Assembly: GCA_003279105.1 (NCBI GenBank)
Contig: QCBO01000004.1
Coordinates: 28,588 to 92,587, forward strand
Direction of reading: 5' to 3'
DNA length: 64,000 bases
Source: Prochlorococcus sp. AG-347-I19
GTDB lineage: Bacteria; Cyanobacteriota; Cyanobacteriia; PCC-6307; Cyanobiaceae
Shown here: in pieces, positions 39,454-49,487 of the stretch
Position numbering within the stretch: position 1 is the stretch's first letter
How the letters are laid out: the number at the start of each line of letters is the position of its first letter
Position numbers and translations under genes: made by a program
Notes under the pieces: model-generated
What the model saw: only the letters and a program-made list of their open reading frames with translations
Told to the model about the DNA's origin: nothing
The model's database searches: none

Positions 39454-40191
39454 TTAATTAGGTTTAAGAAAATCGTTTATTCTTCGGTGGATTTCACTAT
39501 AAGCTTCAATTAGACCACCTAAATCATTTCTAAATCTATCTTTATCAAGACTTACAATTGTATCATTTTTTTGATTTAGATCCCACAATCTACAATTATC
39601 AGGACTTATTTCATCCCCGAGAAGAATGTTATTTTTTAAATCATAACCAAATTCCAACTTGAAATCCACAAGCTGAAGTTTAATATTTTTAAAAAAACTT
39701 TTCAGGATTACATTAATTTTCAAAGTTAAATCAATTATTACCTCTAAATCATCAGAGCTTAATATATTCATTAAATCAATCCTATCTTTTGTCAGGAGGG
39801 GATCATTAAGCTCATCATTTTTAAGATAGATATCAATTAATGGTTTTGATAGCAAAGTTCCAGGTTTTATAGTTGTTTGTTTACATAAAGAGCCATAAGC
39901 AGTATTTCTTAGAACAATTTCTAATGGAATTACTTTTATTTTTTTTGCAATCATTGTGTTTTCATTTTCAAGTTCAATAAAATGAGTTGGAATATTTTTC
40001 TTAATGAGAATCTCAAAAATTCTTGCACTTATAAGGCAATTAAGTTTGCCTTTACCTTCAAATTTTTCTTTTTTCAAAGCATTAAAGGCTGTAGCATCAT
40101 CTTTAAATTCAATTTTTACTTTATCTAGATCATCATGAGTAAATACTTTTTTCGCTTTGCCTTCATATATCAACTCATATTTATTATTCAT
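39454..40191 (-). CDS. purC: SAICAR synthetase PurC
   Basis: PurC condenses CAIR with aspartate in purine synthesis. The 245-residue product begins with the signature YEGKAKKVFTHDD and contains LVDFKLEFGYD and DEISPDNCRLWD. It is 36 bases upstream of the Omp85 gene in the same direction and divergent from purD, which catalyses an earlier step. Confidence 0.96.
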   Translation of the reverse strand: MNNKYELIYEGKAKKVFTHDDLDKVKIEFKDDATAFNALKKEKFEGKGKLNCLISARIFEILIKKNIPTHFIELENENTMIAKKIKVIPLEIVLRNTAYGSLCKQTTIKPGTLLSKPLIDIYLKNDELNDPLLTKDRIDLMNILSSDDLEVIIDLTLKINVILKSFFKNIKLQLVDFKLEFGYDLKNNILLGDEISPDNCRLWDLNQKNDTIVSLDKDRFRNDLGGLIEAYSEIHRRINDFLKPN

Positions 40192-40323
40192 TAATTTAAA
40201 ACCTTATTATGATTACTAAAGTACTTTTTGTAATTAACATAATAATTAGAGATCAACTTCAAATGATTTTATTTCATTTTAACTGATTATTTATCGAAAC
40301 CTCATAACCTTTAAAAACAATAT

Positions 40324-41655
40324 ATGGGAATTCATTCACAAAGTTCTACGAGCTTAATTAGATTAGAAAATATCTTAATTATTGGAAATGGTGGGAGAGA
40401 AAACTCTTTAGCTTGGGCTATTCAAAAAAATGAATTAATTAAAAAAGTTTATTTAGTACCTGGCAACGGTGGTTCAGAAAGAATAAATAAATGTGAGAGA
40501 ATAAAAATTGATATAAATAATAAAAATGAACTTTTAGAAAAGCTTGATTTTCTTAAGATAGATTTAGTTGTAATTGGACCAGAAATACCTCTAGCAAATG
40601 GATTAGCTGATTTTCTTCGCCAAAAAGATTTTAAAGTATTTGGTCCTAATAAAGATGGAGCAAAATTAGAATTTAGTAAATCTTGGGCAAAGGAATTTAT
40701 GCAAGACGCAAATATTCCAACCGCAAACTTTTGGAAAGTCAATTCTCTTGAAGAAGCAAAAAAAATCATCAATTCAGCATCAATTCCATTGGTAGTAAAA
40801 GCTGATGGTTTAGCTTCAGGTAAAGGTGTTTTTATTCCTAATTCAAAAGATGAATGCCTTAAAGCAGTAGAGTCGATTTTTAATGGTAGATTTGGTAATT
40901 CTGGGAATGTAGTTGTTCTAGAAGAAAGAATTCAAGGACCAGAAGTTTCAGTTTTTGCTTTATGCGATGGGAAGAGATACACCTTACTTCCAACCGCCCA
41001 AGATCACAAAAGACTTAATGAGAAAGATGAAGGGCCAAATACAGGAGGTATGGGGGCTTATTCTCCTGCCCCATTATTAACAGAGGATTACCTTAATAGA
41101 ATTATCAAAGAGATAATTGAACCTACAATAGATGAACTAAATAAAAGAAATATTGACTATAAAGGTGTAATTTACTTTGGACTAATGATCACAGAATCTG
41201 GGCCTAAAGTTATAGAATATAATAGCAGATTTGGTGATCCAGAATGCCAAACTATAATGCCTTTGATGGATCAAAATTTTGTATTTCTTTTAGAAAAATG
41301 TTCAATGGGAAACTTAACTGGTGATGAAGTAATTAATACTTCTGATAAAGTTAGTGGTTGTGTAATAGCTACCTCCAAAGGTTATCCTCACGAATATAAA
41401 ATTGGCTTTCCAATAAATATGGATAAGATTGACGCAAATGATTGTCAAATCTTCGACTCAGGTACTTCTTTAAGTGAAGATGGGAAATTATTAACTAATG
41501 GAGGAAGAGTCTTAAGTATTGTCTGCCAAGATAAAGACTTCGATACTGTTTTTGAAAAAGCATATAAGAATTTAAAAAAAATTCATTTTGAGGGTATTTA
41601 CTTCAGAAATGATATAGGTTACCAAGTCAGAAAAAAGTTTTCTAAGGAGAATTAA
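40324..41655 (+). CDS. purD: Phosphoribosylamine--glycine ligase PurD
   Basis: PurD is an ATP-grasp ligase forming GAR. The 443-residue product contains ILIIGNGGRENSLAW, KADGLASGKGV and the PurD signature RFGDPECQTIMPL. The annotated start adds about 15 residues before ENILIIGNGG; a later start is possible but no better ATG is apparent. The nblS gene begins five bases after its stop codon. Confidence 0.96.
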   Translation: MGIHSQSSTSLIRLENILIIGNGGRENSLAWAIQKNELIKKVYLVPGNGGSERINKCERIKIDINNKNELLEKLDFLKIDLVVIGPEIPLANGLADFLRQKDFKVFGPNKDGAKLEFSKSWAKEFMQDANIPTANFWKVNSLEEAKKIINSASIPLVVKADGLASGKGVFIPNSKDECLKAVESIFNGRFGNSGNVVVLEERIQGPEVSVFALCDGKRYTLLPTAQDHKRLNEKDEGPNTGGMGAYSPAPLLTEDYLNRIIKEIIEPTIDELNKRNIDYKGVIYFGLMITESGPKVIEYNSRFGDPECQTIMPLMDQNFVFLLEKCSMGNLTGDEVINTSDKVSGCVIATSKGYPHEYKIGFPINMDKIDANDCQIFDSGTSLSEDGKLLTNGGRVLSIVCQDKDFDTVFEKAYKNLKKIHFEGIYFRNDIGYQVRKKFSKEN

Positions 41656-41659
41656 GCTT

Positions 41660-43726
41660 ATGGTAGATACCAATAATCAAGAAAATAGAAAATATAACAC
41701 CAATGAAAATGAAGATATAAATAGTAACTATTGGATTAATGGACTCATTGCTTGGTGGAGTGGATTCAGTTTAAGAACAAAGTTGTTAGCTATAGCAACT
41801 CTTGTCGTAAGCCTCCTAATGACAGGAATAACTTTTTTTGCATTAAATAGCATCCAAAGAGACGCAGGAATGAATGATACTAGATATGCTCGAGATCTTG
41901 GCTTATTGTTATCTGGGAATGTTACAGAATTAGTTGCTAATAACCAAAAAAAAGAAATTTCAAATGTAGCTGAAAAGTTTTGGAGATCAAGTCGAAACCT
42001 CCGTTATATATTTTTTACTGATGCTGAAGATGTTGTTCAACTTGGGATACCGATCAGTGCGACACCGACAAGCTCAGATAGTCAGTTTCAGCTCACTCGA
42101 AGATTAAAACTACCCGCAGAATTAAAAAAGAGACCACAATTCCCATTAGTTAGACAGCATGCGACACCTCAAGGTCAAGTCACAGATGTATTTGTCCCAA
42201 TGTTGTGGAAAGGCAAATATCTTGGAACTTTAGCCTTGGGAGTCACCCCCAACAAAAAAGCGCTAGCCAGCGCTGCCTTAACTAGAGAGGTAACCATTGC
42301 AGTTTTTATTTCTATTTGGGTTTTAGTAATACTTGGAGCTGTTTTTAATGCACTAACTATTACAAGACCCGTTAGAGAATTAGTAAGAGGTGTTAGAGAA
42401 ATTTCAAGAGGAAATTTTAAATCAAGAATTTCTTTGCCTATGACGGGTGATTTAGGAGAACTCTTAAATGGATTTAACCGAATGGCCACACAGTTAGAAA
42501 ATTATGACGAGGCTAATATAGAAGAATTAAAAGCGGCACAAATCAAGCAACAATCACTCATAGCTACAATGGCTGACGGTGCTATATTACTAGATTCACA
42601 AGGGAAGATAGTACTTACGAATCCGACAGCTAAGAGACTATTTCGTTGGGAAGGAAGATTCTTAGAGGGTAAATATTTTTTAAATGAAATTCCGGAAATT
42701 TTATCTAACGACTTACATACGAATATAGAATCTATTCTAAACAGGGGAAAGGAGAAGGACGATTTAAGATTCAGTTTAGGAGAACCAGCAAGGACCTTAA
42801 GAATTGTATTGCAATCAGTTTTAGATACAAATAAAGTTGAATTAAAAGGAATTGCTGTAACAATCCAAGACTTAACTAGAGAAGTTGAACTCAACGCGGC
42901 ACAAAATAGATTTATTAGTAATGTTTCACATGAATTAAGGACACCACTTTTTAATATCAAAAGTTATGTAGAGACCTTACACGATTTAAAAGATCAACTT
43001 TCTGATGAAGAACAAATAGAATTTTTAGGAATTGCAAATTCAGAGACTGATAGGTTAACAAGACTTGTAAATGATGTATTAGATTTATCAAGATTGGAAT
43101 CTGGGAAAATTGTTCAACTAGAGCAAATGGACATTAAACCAGCAATAGAACAGACTCTTAGAAACTATAGACTTAATGCTACAGAAAAAAATGTTTCATT
43201 AGCTCATGATATAGAGGAGACTATTCCTCCAATTCTTGGAAATTTTGATTTACTTTTGCAGGTTTTTGATAATTTGCTCGGTAATGGATTGAAATTTAGT
43301 CCAAAAAACAGCTCCCTCATTATAAGAGCTTATACTTGGCCAGATTCCTGTCCAGCATTCCCTCCAAGTATTACAAATGATGCAGCCCCTCAATGTGAAT
43401 TAGTTTCACCACTACCAAAAGTAAGGATTGAGATTGCTGATACTGGCTCAGGAATATCGCAGGCTGATCAAGAAAAGATATTTGATCGTTTTTATAGAGT
43501 AGAGAATTCTGTTCATACTGAGCAAGGTACCGGTTTAGGTTTATCTATAGTTCGGGGAATAATTGAAAAACATGGTGGTGAAATTCGCATGGCTAGTGAA
43601 TTAGGAGTAGGGACAACTTTCTGGTTTGATTTAGCCTTAGCTCAATCTGACAAAGATGAACTATTGACAAAAGCTATTAATAATTCCGATTCTTTTTCAG
43701 GTTCTGAAATTAAAGAAATTATCTAA
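41660..43726 (+). CDS. nblS: Membrane sensor histidine kinase NblS/Hik33 type
   Basis: The 688-residue product has two membrane helices (about residues 38-62 and 212-235) flanking an extracytoplasmic sensor loop. HAMP (about 235-290), PAS (about 300-400), HisKA with SNVSHELRTPLFNIKSY (phosphorylated His424) and an HATPase domain with DTGSGIS and GTGLGLSIVRG follow. This layout matches NblS/DspA/Hik33 (Ycf26), the cyanobacterial kinase for high-light, redox and nutrient stress that controls hli and photosystem genes. Name rests on domain order and overall sequence. It overlaps convergent kaiC by four bases. Confidence 0.9.
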   Translation: MVDTNNQENRKYNTNENEDINSNYWINGLIAWWSGFSLRTKLLAIATLVVSLLMTGITFFALNSIQRDAGMNDTRYARDLGLLLSGNVTELVANNQKKEISNVAEKFWRSSRNLRYIFFTDAEDVVQLGIPISATPTSSDSQFQLTRRLKLPAELKKRPQFPLVRQHATPQGQVTDVFVPMLWKGKYLGTLALGVTPNKKALASAALTREVTIAVFISIWVLVILGAVFNALTITRPVRELVRGVREISRGNFKSRISLPMTGDLGELLNGFNRMATQLENYDEANIEELKAAQIKQQSLIATMADGAILLDSQGKIVLTNPTAKRLFRWEGRFLEGKYFLNEIPEILSNDLHTNIESILNRGKEKDDLRFSLGEPARTLRIVLQSVLDTNKVELKGIAVTIQDLTREVELNAAQNRFISNVSHELRTPLFNIKSYVETLHDLKDQLSDEEQIEFLGIANSETDRLTRLVNDVLDLSRLESGKIVQLEQMDIKPAIEQTLRNYRLNATEKNVSLAHDIEETIPPILGNFDLLLQVFDNLLGNGLKFSPKNSSLIIRAYTWPDSCPAFPPSITNDAAPQCELVSPLPKVRIEIADTGSGISQADQEKIFDRFYRVENSVHTEQGTGLGLSIVRGIIEKHGGEIRMASELGVGTTFWFDLALAQSDKDELLTKAINNSDSFSGSEIKEII

Positions 43727-45252
43727 TTATTATCTATTCCTTTAAAAACATTTTGAACATTTTGATCAGGGATAACTCTATGAGGGGCACCACTAAATAT
43801 TTGTTCAAAATTAGAAAAAGAATCCCTTATTTCTGGACCACTATTCGTAATGATAAATTCTCTTATTCGTTTATCATGCCATGATCCCCGCATTTTAAAA
43901 ACATTTAAAGCTCGTGCCATCTCACCTTTTATTTCTACATATTGAAGCAACAATATGGTGTCTGTAATTGTTGAGATATGAGAATCAGTTATAGAATGAC
44001 TTCCCATAAATTCTTCTGCAGTATTAGTAAAAAAGCCTGCTATTTCCTCTTGTTTGGTATAACCGGTAACAGCAATTACAAACTGTCTAAATGCATTCAA
44101 ACTTACACCTCTGGCTAATGCAGAGAGAGAATCAATTGCCATTCTTTTTGGTTTAAATTGATTAATTTGCGTTTTTATAATTTGTAAGTGATCCTCAAGA
44201 CCAGTTGATTCAGGATATGCACAAATAATTTTCAATAATCCATCACTTTCCATTTTTTCAAAATCTATACCCCAGCTAGTAGCATTCCTAAGCAATTGAG
44301 CTCTAGATTCTTCATATGCAAAAAGTATTGCTCTTTCGTTATTGTTATAAGCATCTTCAACAAATTTCGATACAAGCATTGTTTTGCCAGTACCAGTTGC
44401 TCCAGTGGCGAGAATAATAGAATCTTGAAAATATCCTCCACCACACATATCATCAAGATCTTTAACTCCAGAGCTAATCCTAATATTTGAGGATCTCTGA
44501 GTTAATCGCATTGCTCCTAAGGCAAACACACTTATTCCATCCATCCCCATAGTGAATGGATACTCACCTTTCATATGTACAGTACCTCTTAACTTAAGAA
44601 CTTCTAGAGTTCTTCTTCTCTTCTCTGACTCAAGAACATTTCTTAATAAGACAACATTATCAGATACAAATTCTTCTACACCATATCTAGCAATTGGTCC
44701 GTAATCATCCACCCTTTCTGTGGTCATAACTGTTGTAACACCTATTTCTTTTAATCTTGCTATCAATCTAAATATTTCCCTTCTAACAACGTAAATCGCA
44801 TCATACTGTTGAAAGACAGCAGTTATTGAATCTATTGCAACTCTTTTAGCTTTATATTTTCTAATTGCATAACTAATTCTCTCAATAAGACCCGATAAGT
44901 CAAAGTTACCAGCCACATCCTGTCCATCAGGATCGGGAGATGCGTCCAAAATAAAGAGTTTATTTTGATCAATTAATTCTTGTAAATCCCAACCAAAACT
45001 TGCGGCATTTCTAATAATATCTAGGGGTGATTCCTCAAATGTTACAAAGATTCCAGGCTCATCAAAATTACAAATTCCATGGTGTAAATATTGAAGAGAA
45101 AAAACAGTTTTACCAGTTCCTGAGGTGCCACTAACGAGTGTACTTCGAGATACAGGCAACCCGCCTCTACAAACATCATCAAAACCTTCTATTCCAGTTG
45201 GTAATTTTTGTACTTGCATTTTATTTGATTTACCAAATTTCTTATCGTTCAT
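43723..45252 (-). CDS. kaiC: Circadian clock ATPase/kinase KaiC
   Basis: KaiC is a hexameric double RecA-type ATPase with autokinase activity. Both P-loops are visible (SGTSGTGKT at about residues 41-49 and TGATGTGKT in CII), with catalytic glutamate pairs in FEESPL and YEESRAQ. The phosphosites are conserved in HISTITDT (Ser427/Thr428 in this numbering). The C-terminal tail after SGAPHRVIPDQ is short. A start at the internal Met12 (MQVQKLPTG) would match other KaiC proteins better. kaiB lies 69 bases upstream; kaiA is absent. Confidence 0.97.
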   Translation of the reverse strand: MNDKKFGKSNKMQVQKLPTGIEGFDDVCRGGLPVSRSTLVSGTSGTGKTVFSLQYLHHGICNFDEPGIFVTFEESPLDIIRNAASFGWDLQELIDQNKLFILDASPDPDGQDVAGNFDLSGLIERISYAIRKYKAKRVAIDSITAVFQQYDAIYVVRREIFRLIARLKEIGVTTVMTTERVDDYGPIARYGVEEFVSDNVVLLRNVLESEKRRRTLEVLKLRGTVHMKGEYPFTMGMDGISVFALGAMRLTQRSSNIRISSGVKDLDDMCGGGYFQDSIILATGATGTGKTMLVSKFVEDAYNNNERAILFAYEESRAQLLRNATSWGIDFEKMESDGLLKIICAYPESTGLEDHLQIIKTQINQFKPKRMAIDSLSALARGVSLNAFRQFVIAVTGYTKQEEIAGFFTNTAEEFMGSHSITDSHISTITDTILLLQYVEIKGEMARALNVFKMRGSWHDKRIREFIITNSGPEIRDSFSNFEQIFSGAPHRVIPDQNVQNVFKGIDNN

Positions 45253-45321
45253 AGTTTTGTGCTAATTAAACAAAAATAAAATAAATTTTGTATTTATTTT
45301 TAATTTTAAAAGTTTAATATG

Positions 45322-45639
45322 TTATCTATCTCCACTATATTCAGTTTCAGTTAATTCATCAAAAAGTAGATCTAAACCAATTAACACTTTCTCTCTATCT
45401 GAAAGATCACCTATTATTTTTCTAACTGGTGGCGGTAAAATTTTAGCTAACGTTGGAGTGGCTAAAATTTTATCTTCTTCTGCAAGTTGTGGTTGCTTGA
45501 GTACATCGATAACCTTCAAAGCATAAACTCCTTTGAATTCATTTTCTAAAATTTCTCTTAAAGTATTTAAAGCTCTCATCGAATTAGGAGTATTTCCTGC
45601 AACATAGAGTTTTAAAATATATGTTTTCCTTGCTGCCAT
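45322..45639 (-). CDS. kaiB: Circadian clock protein KaiB
   Basis: KaiB is a fold-switching thioredoxin-like protein that binds phosphorylated KaiC. The 105 residues include [18 protein letters not shown] and the [23 protein letters not shown] region, with proline-rich [13 protein letters not shown]. It is the first gene of the kaiBC unit. The 143 bases between it and divergent rplU contain no kaiA. Confidence 0.97.
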   Translation of the reverse strand: MAARKTYILKLYVAGNTPNSMRALNTLREILENEFKGVYALKVIDVLKQPQLAEEDKILATPTLAKILPPPVRKIIGDLSDREKVLIGLDLLFDELTETEYSGDR

Positions 45640-45782
45640 AGTTATAGTACCTAAATTGATATCAAAGATTTAAAACAACCCTTGACTTATTACACTACAA
45701 AATAAGAAAATAAACAAATTATTATGATTGCTTATTTGGCTTAATCAAATTATTAATTTGAGCCTAGTAGCGTCTTTAAGAT

Positions 45783-46223
45783 ATGGCAAATTCTAAAAAC
45801 TCCTCAAACAATTCTTCTCAAAGTAATGCATTGTATGCAATAGCAGAAACTTCAGGCCAACAATTTTGGTTCGAAGTTGATAGATACTATGACATAGACA
45901 GGTTAAATGCAAAAGAGAAAGACAAGATAACACTTGAAAAAGTTTTGCTTTTAAAGGATAAGGACTCAATAAGTGTTGGGAAACCTTACGTTAAAGATGC
46001 AAAAATTGAATTAGAAGTAGTCTCTCATAGAAGAGATAAGAAAATTCTTGTATATAAGATGCGTCCGAAAAAAAAGACAAGAAGAAAGATGGGTCACAGA
46101 CAAGAACTTACAAGAGTTATGGTAAAATCTATAACAATTGGTAAAAGCGCTCCTAAGTCTTCTGTAAAAAAGGAAACTGTTAAAAAAGAGACTAAACCAA
46201 AATCAGAAAAATCTACAAATTAA
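45783..46223 (+). CDS. rplU: 50S ribosomal protein L21
   Basis: The 146-residue product matches L21: YAIAETSGQQFWFEVDRYYD, then VLLLKDKDSISVGKPYV and YKMRPKKKTRRKMGHRQ. It has an extra Lys-rich C-terminal tail (about 30 residues) beyond the core. It is followed nine bases later by rpmA, the usual ribosomal pair. Confidence 0.97.
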   Translation: MANSKNSSNNSSQSNALYAIAETSGQQFWFEVDRYYDIDRLNAKEKDKITLEKVLLLKDKDSISVGKPYVKDAKIELEVVSHRRDKKILVYKMRPKKKTRRKMGHRQELTRVMVKSITIGKSAPKSSVKKETVKKETKPKSEKSTN

Positions 46224-46232
46224 ACACTTCTA

Positions 46233-46493
46233 ATGGCACATAAAAAAGGAACAGGTTCTACTAGAAACGGAAGAGATTCAAATTCCAAAAGATTGGGTGT
46301 TAAAGCTTATGGAGGAGAAAAAGTAACTGCTGGATCAATTTTAATTCGCCAAAGAGGTACATCTTTTTTGCCGGGGATTAATGTAGGTAAAGGTAAAGAT
46401 GACACCCTTTTTGCGCTCAAAGAAGGAACAGTAAGTTTTGAGAGCATTAAAAGAAATTTAAGAAATAGAAAAAGAGTTAATATAGTTATCTAA
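46233..46493 (+). CDS. rpmA: 50S ribosomal protein L27
   Basis: The 86 residues begin [20 protein letters not shown], the L27 signature, with [15 protein letters not shown] following. L27 reaches the peptidyl-transferase centre. The 3' end overlaps the convergent methyltransferase gene by eight bases. Confidence 0.98.
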   Translation: MAHKKGTGSTRNGRDSNSKRLGVKAYGGEKVTAGSILIRQRGTSFLPGINVGKGKDDTLFALKEGTVSFESIKRNLRNRKRVNIVI

Positions 46494-47226
46494 TTTTCTT
46501 ATAAGCTCTTGTAGTTATAAGAATAGGATGAAATACTTCCAAAAAATTTGATTGAAGAGTCTCAAAAAATTTTTCAACAATTTGAATGTCGTCGATATGA
46601 AACGGATATTCATTTTTTTCTCCTTTGAAAAAATACCAATTAAATAAAGCAATAGAGTTAGGATCCATAAACTCATTGAAAATCTCAATTTGTGAAGCTG
46701 GATCAGCAAGATGTTCCAAAACATCAAGGCAAACGATCGTATCAAATTTAGATATTTGTGTATCTTGAATTGTCTTGCAAAAAGTAAGGTTTTTTTCGAC
46801 TCCTAATTTCTTGGCCCTATATTCAACAAAGTTTCTATTTGTCTCATTAATATCTACAAAAAAAACATGCTCAACTTTTGAAGACATAGCGTTAGCTAAG
46901 GCATGCGTTCCAATACCTCCTCCAAAATCTAAAACCAAATCTCTAGAAAATCTCTGCTGAAGTTTTAAAGTATCAGCGATGTAGTCCTTGCTCGTGATAT
47001 GCCAAGCAGCTAAATCAGCTACATGCCGATCTCCAACTATTTCAGTATAAAAATCCGAAACATCATTCAAAGCATCTCCAGGATGTGAATTTGCTAAATT
47101 CATCTTTGCATTTGCAAGGAATCCATCTAAATCACATTCTCTAATAGATAAGTATTCCATTAAATGTGATTTCAAATTAAAAGCATTGTCTAAAAACTCT
47201 TTTACAATAATATTATTGTTATTCAA
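46486..47226 (-). CDS. Class I SAM-dependent methyltransferase
   Basis: The 246-residue product has a SAM-binding motif I in [14 protein letters not shown] (about residues 97-110), the acidic ribose-binding VFFVDINE and motif [12 protein letters not shown]. The N-terminal about 80 residues precede the fold. Substrate unknown; small-molecule or ubiquinone/sugar methylation is common for this group. No informative neighbours. Confidence 0.82.
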   Translation of the reverse strand: MNNNNIIVKEFLDNAFNLKSHLMEYLSIRECDLDGFLANAKMNLANSHPGDALNDVSDFYTEIVGDRHVADLAAWHITSKDYIADTLKLQQRFSRDLVLDFGGGIGTHALANAMSSKVEHVFFVDINETNRNFVEYRAKKLGVEKNLTFCKTIQDTQISKFDTIVCLDVLEHLADPASQIEIFNEFMDPNSIALFNWYFFKGEKNEYPFHIDDIQIVEKFFETLQSNFLEVFHPILITTRAYKKIR

Positions 47227-47302
47227 TTTCTTACTCTAAATTTTCGATAACAAAATCATAGGATGGTCATAAATCTTTCTCAAAGTATTCTTAATATTAA
47301 AA

Positions 47303-48220
47303 ATGGAAACTAAAGATGGATTCTTAGTAATTAATAAAGATAAAGGGTGTACCTCACATGATTGTGTTAAACAAATAAGGAAGTTATTTAATACGAAAAA
47401 GGTCGGTCACACAGGAACTCTTGACCCAGAGGTTATAGGAATATTACCAATCGCGATAGGCAGTGCAACAAGATTTATTCAATATCTCCCACAGGGTAAA
47501 ACTTACATAGGACAAATTAAATTAGGGATAAGAACTAACACTGATGATATTCACGGAGAAATAATTAATCAAAAAAGTTGGCCTGAAATCAGTGATGCAA
47601 AATTAGATCAATACTTAAATAGATTTAGAGGAATTATCAAACAAATTCCGCCGAAAGTATCTAGTGTGCACGTAAATGGTGAGAGAGCTTATAAGAAATC
47701 TTTCAGGAATGAAGTTTTTGAATTAGCACCAAGAGAAATAAAAATAGACGAACTTACTTTAATGAAATGGGACCAAATAAACGGAATCATAGAAATAAAA
47801 ATCAAATGTTCAGCTGGCACATACATAAGATCAATTGCAAGAGATTTAGGAGGAATTCTTAATTCCGAGGGTTGCCTTCTACAACTAAAAAGAATTTCAG
47901 CTTGTGGCTTTGATGAACAAAACTCGATAAAAATATCTGATATCGAAGAAGATAAAAAAAACTCGAAAAATTTTATTATTCCAATAATTTCTGCTCTTAA
48001 CCACATTTCAACATTTGTCTTAAATAATGAAGAGGAAATCAATTTTTGGCAAACGGGAAGAGCAATTAAAGTTGATATTAATTGCTTCGAGGAAAGCAAA
48101 TCTTTTGACTACAAAAAACCCATAAAAGTAATAGATAAAAAAGAAACGCTACTTGGAATAGGCTTCTTAAATAAAGATCAAACTTTTATAAATCCAAAAT
48201 TAGTCCTGAATGCTAAATAA
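47303..48220 (+). CDS. truB: tRNA pseudouridine-55 synthase TruB
   Basis: TruB makes pseudouridine at U55 of the tRNA T loop. The 305-residue product has the N-terminal [15 protein letters not shown] and the catalytic [13 protein letters not shown] with Asp41. [13 protein letters not shown] is the third conserved motif. The 3' end is four bases from the convergent SpoIID-like gene. Confidence 0.95.
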   Translation: METKDGFLVINKDKGCTSHDCVKQIRKLFNTKKVGHTGTLDPEVIGILPIAIGSATRFIQYLPQGKTYIGQIKLGIRTNTDDIHGEIINQKSWPEISDAKLDQYLNRFRGIIKQIPPKVSSVHVNGERAYKKSFRNEVFELAPREIKIDELTLMKWDQINGIIEIKIKCSAGTYIRSIARDLGGILNSEGCLLQLKRISACGFDEQNSIKISDIEEDKKNSKNFIIPIISALNHISTFVLNNEEEINFWQTGRAIKVDINCFEESKSFDYKKPIKVIDKKETLLGIGFLNKDQTFINPKLVLNAK

Positions 48221-48223
48221 TTT

Positions 48224-49414
48224 CTATAGGTAATCTTTGCTAAATGGTTTAATCTGCACACCCTTATAAAAATGCTTTAATATCCTTTCAGCTTTTTGGC
48301 CTCTAGAAGCCAGATATTTAGCCCCCCACTGACTCAGTCCTACTCCATGACCTGATCCTTGTCCAAAAACTATCAACCCTTTCTTTTGAGGAGCATTGTT
48401 GTTTAATTCTTCCTCAAAAAATTTAAATCTGATAAAATTACTGCTCAGGGCTAATCTTTTTCTAAAATCTACCCCAGACATTTGATCAGAACCATAAGCC
48501 CCAATAAGTTTTAAATTTTTTACCCTCCCTGTACTAGTAATATCTAGAATCTCTATATTTTTTAAACCTCCAATCTTTGGAAATAAATTTATTAATTCAT
48601 TACTAGAAATTTTTTTTTGCCATCTAAATTTTGGATTATTTTTATCAAAATCTTTCACACTTGATAAATATGGATATTTATTCTTCCATACATCTTGACT
48701 ATTTTCTGTCATTCCACCTGAGCTGCTATGAAACAAAGCATTAATTAATTTATTTTTATACGTTAAAACCAAAGATCTTGTACTTTTAACGGCTCTGATA
48801 GTTTTATAAGTTCTTGATTCCAAGCCATTATAGACTTGATTTTTCTGGGTTGAATCTATATCAAATAAATTATTTCCCTTCTGCTTTAAAGCATAAGTTC
48901 TTGAGGCAATTGCTTGCGCCTTTAATGCTTCAATAGGCCATTTTGTTGGCATTTCTGAACCCACTACGCTATTAAGGTATTTTTCTATTCCTAAAACATT
49001 TACTACCAATATTTCAGAATCAGATACAAAGAGATTAAGCTTACCAGCAAATCTCTTCTGACCTACCCAAATACCTCTTCCATCGGAAGAACTCACTTGA
49101 AATTTTTGATTACTTTTTAACTCATATTTTTTTTGTTTATTCTTATCAAAATATAAAATTTTTCTATTTTTCTCATTTTTCAAAGTTAGACCTTTTATTC
49201 TTTTGCTTGAAAAAAATTTACCCTCTATGGTTAAAGGAATTGATCTATCTGATCTGATCCTTAAATTGTTATTTTTTGATATCAAAACTCTAATGATTGG
49301 TTCTCTCGATGCAAAAACACTTTCACTTTGAAAAACACAAATAAATAAAATACTTATTAGGCAACATTTACTATAGTTATTTTTAAATTTAAGTATCACT
49401 TTGTTTAAAAACAA
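48224..49414 (-). CDS. SpoIID/LytB-domain protein, exported
   Basis: The 396-residue product has an N-terminal membrane/signal segment (about residues 17-35, CCLISILFICVFQSESVFA). The SpoIID domain follows, with YLNSVVGSEMPTKWPIEALKAQ, AIASRTYALKQ, FHSSSGGMTE, and GQGSGHGVGLSQWGA near the end. SpoIID proteins are lytic transglycosylases acting on denuded glycan strands in sporulators. Cyanobacterial members presumably act in peptidoglycan remodelling. Confidence 0.9.
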   Translation of the reverse strand: MFLNKVILKFKNNYSKCCLISILFICVFQSESVFASREPIIRVLISKNNNLRIRSDRSIPLTIEGKFFSSKRIKGLTLKNEKNRKILYFDKNKQKKYELKSNQKFQVSSSDGRGIWVGQKRFAGKLNLFVSDSEILVVNVLGIEKYLNSVVGSEMPTKWPIEALKAQAIASRTYALKQKGNNLFDIDSTQKNQVYNGLESRTYKTIRAVKSTRSLVLTYKNKLINALFHSSSGGMTENSQDVWKNKYPYLSSVKDFDKNNPKFRWQKKISSNELINLFPKIGGLKNIEILDITSTGRVKNLKLIGAYGSDQMSGVDFRKRLALSSNFIRFKFFEEELNNNAPQKKGLIVFGQGSGHGVGLSQWGAKYLASRGQKAERILKHFYKGVQIKPFSKDYL

Positions 49415-49487
49415 ATGCTTAATTTGCCTAAGTTTGACTAAAAGTCTAAATTTAATCCAGATATAACAATAAAAATATCATAAATAA

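Noticed and set aside
45640..45782. Possible kaiA remnant between kaiB and rplU
   Set aside because: The gap is short and AT-rich and no KaiA-like sequence could be read in any frame.
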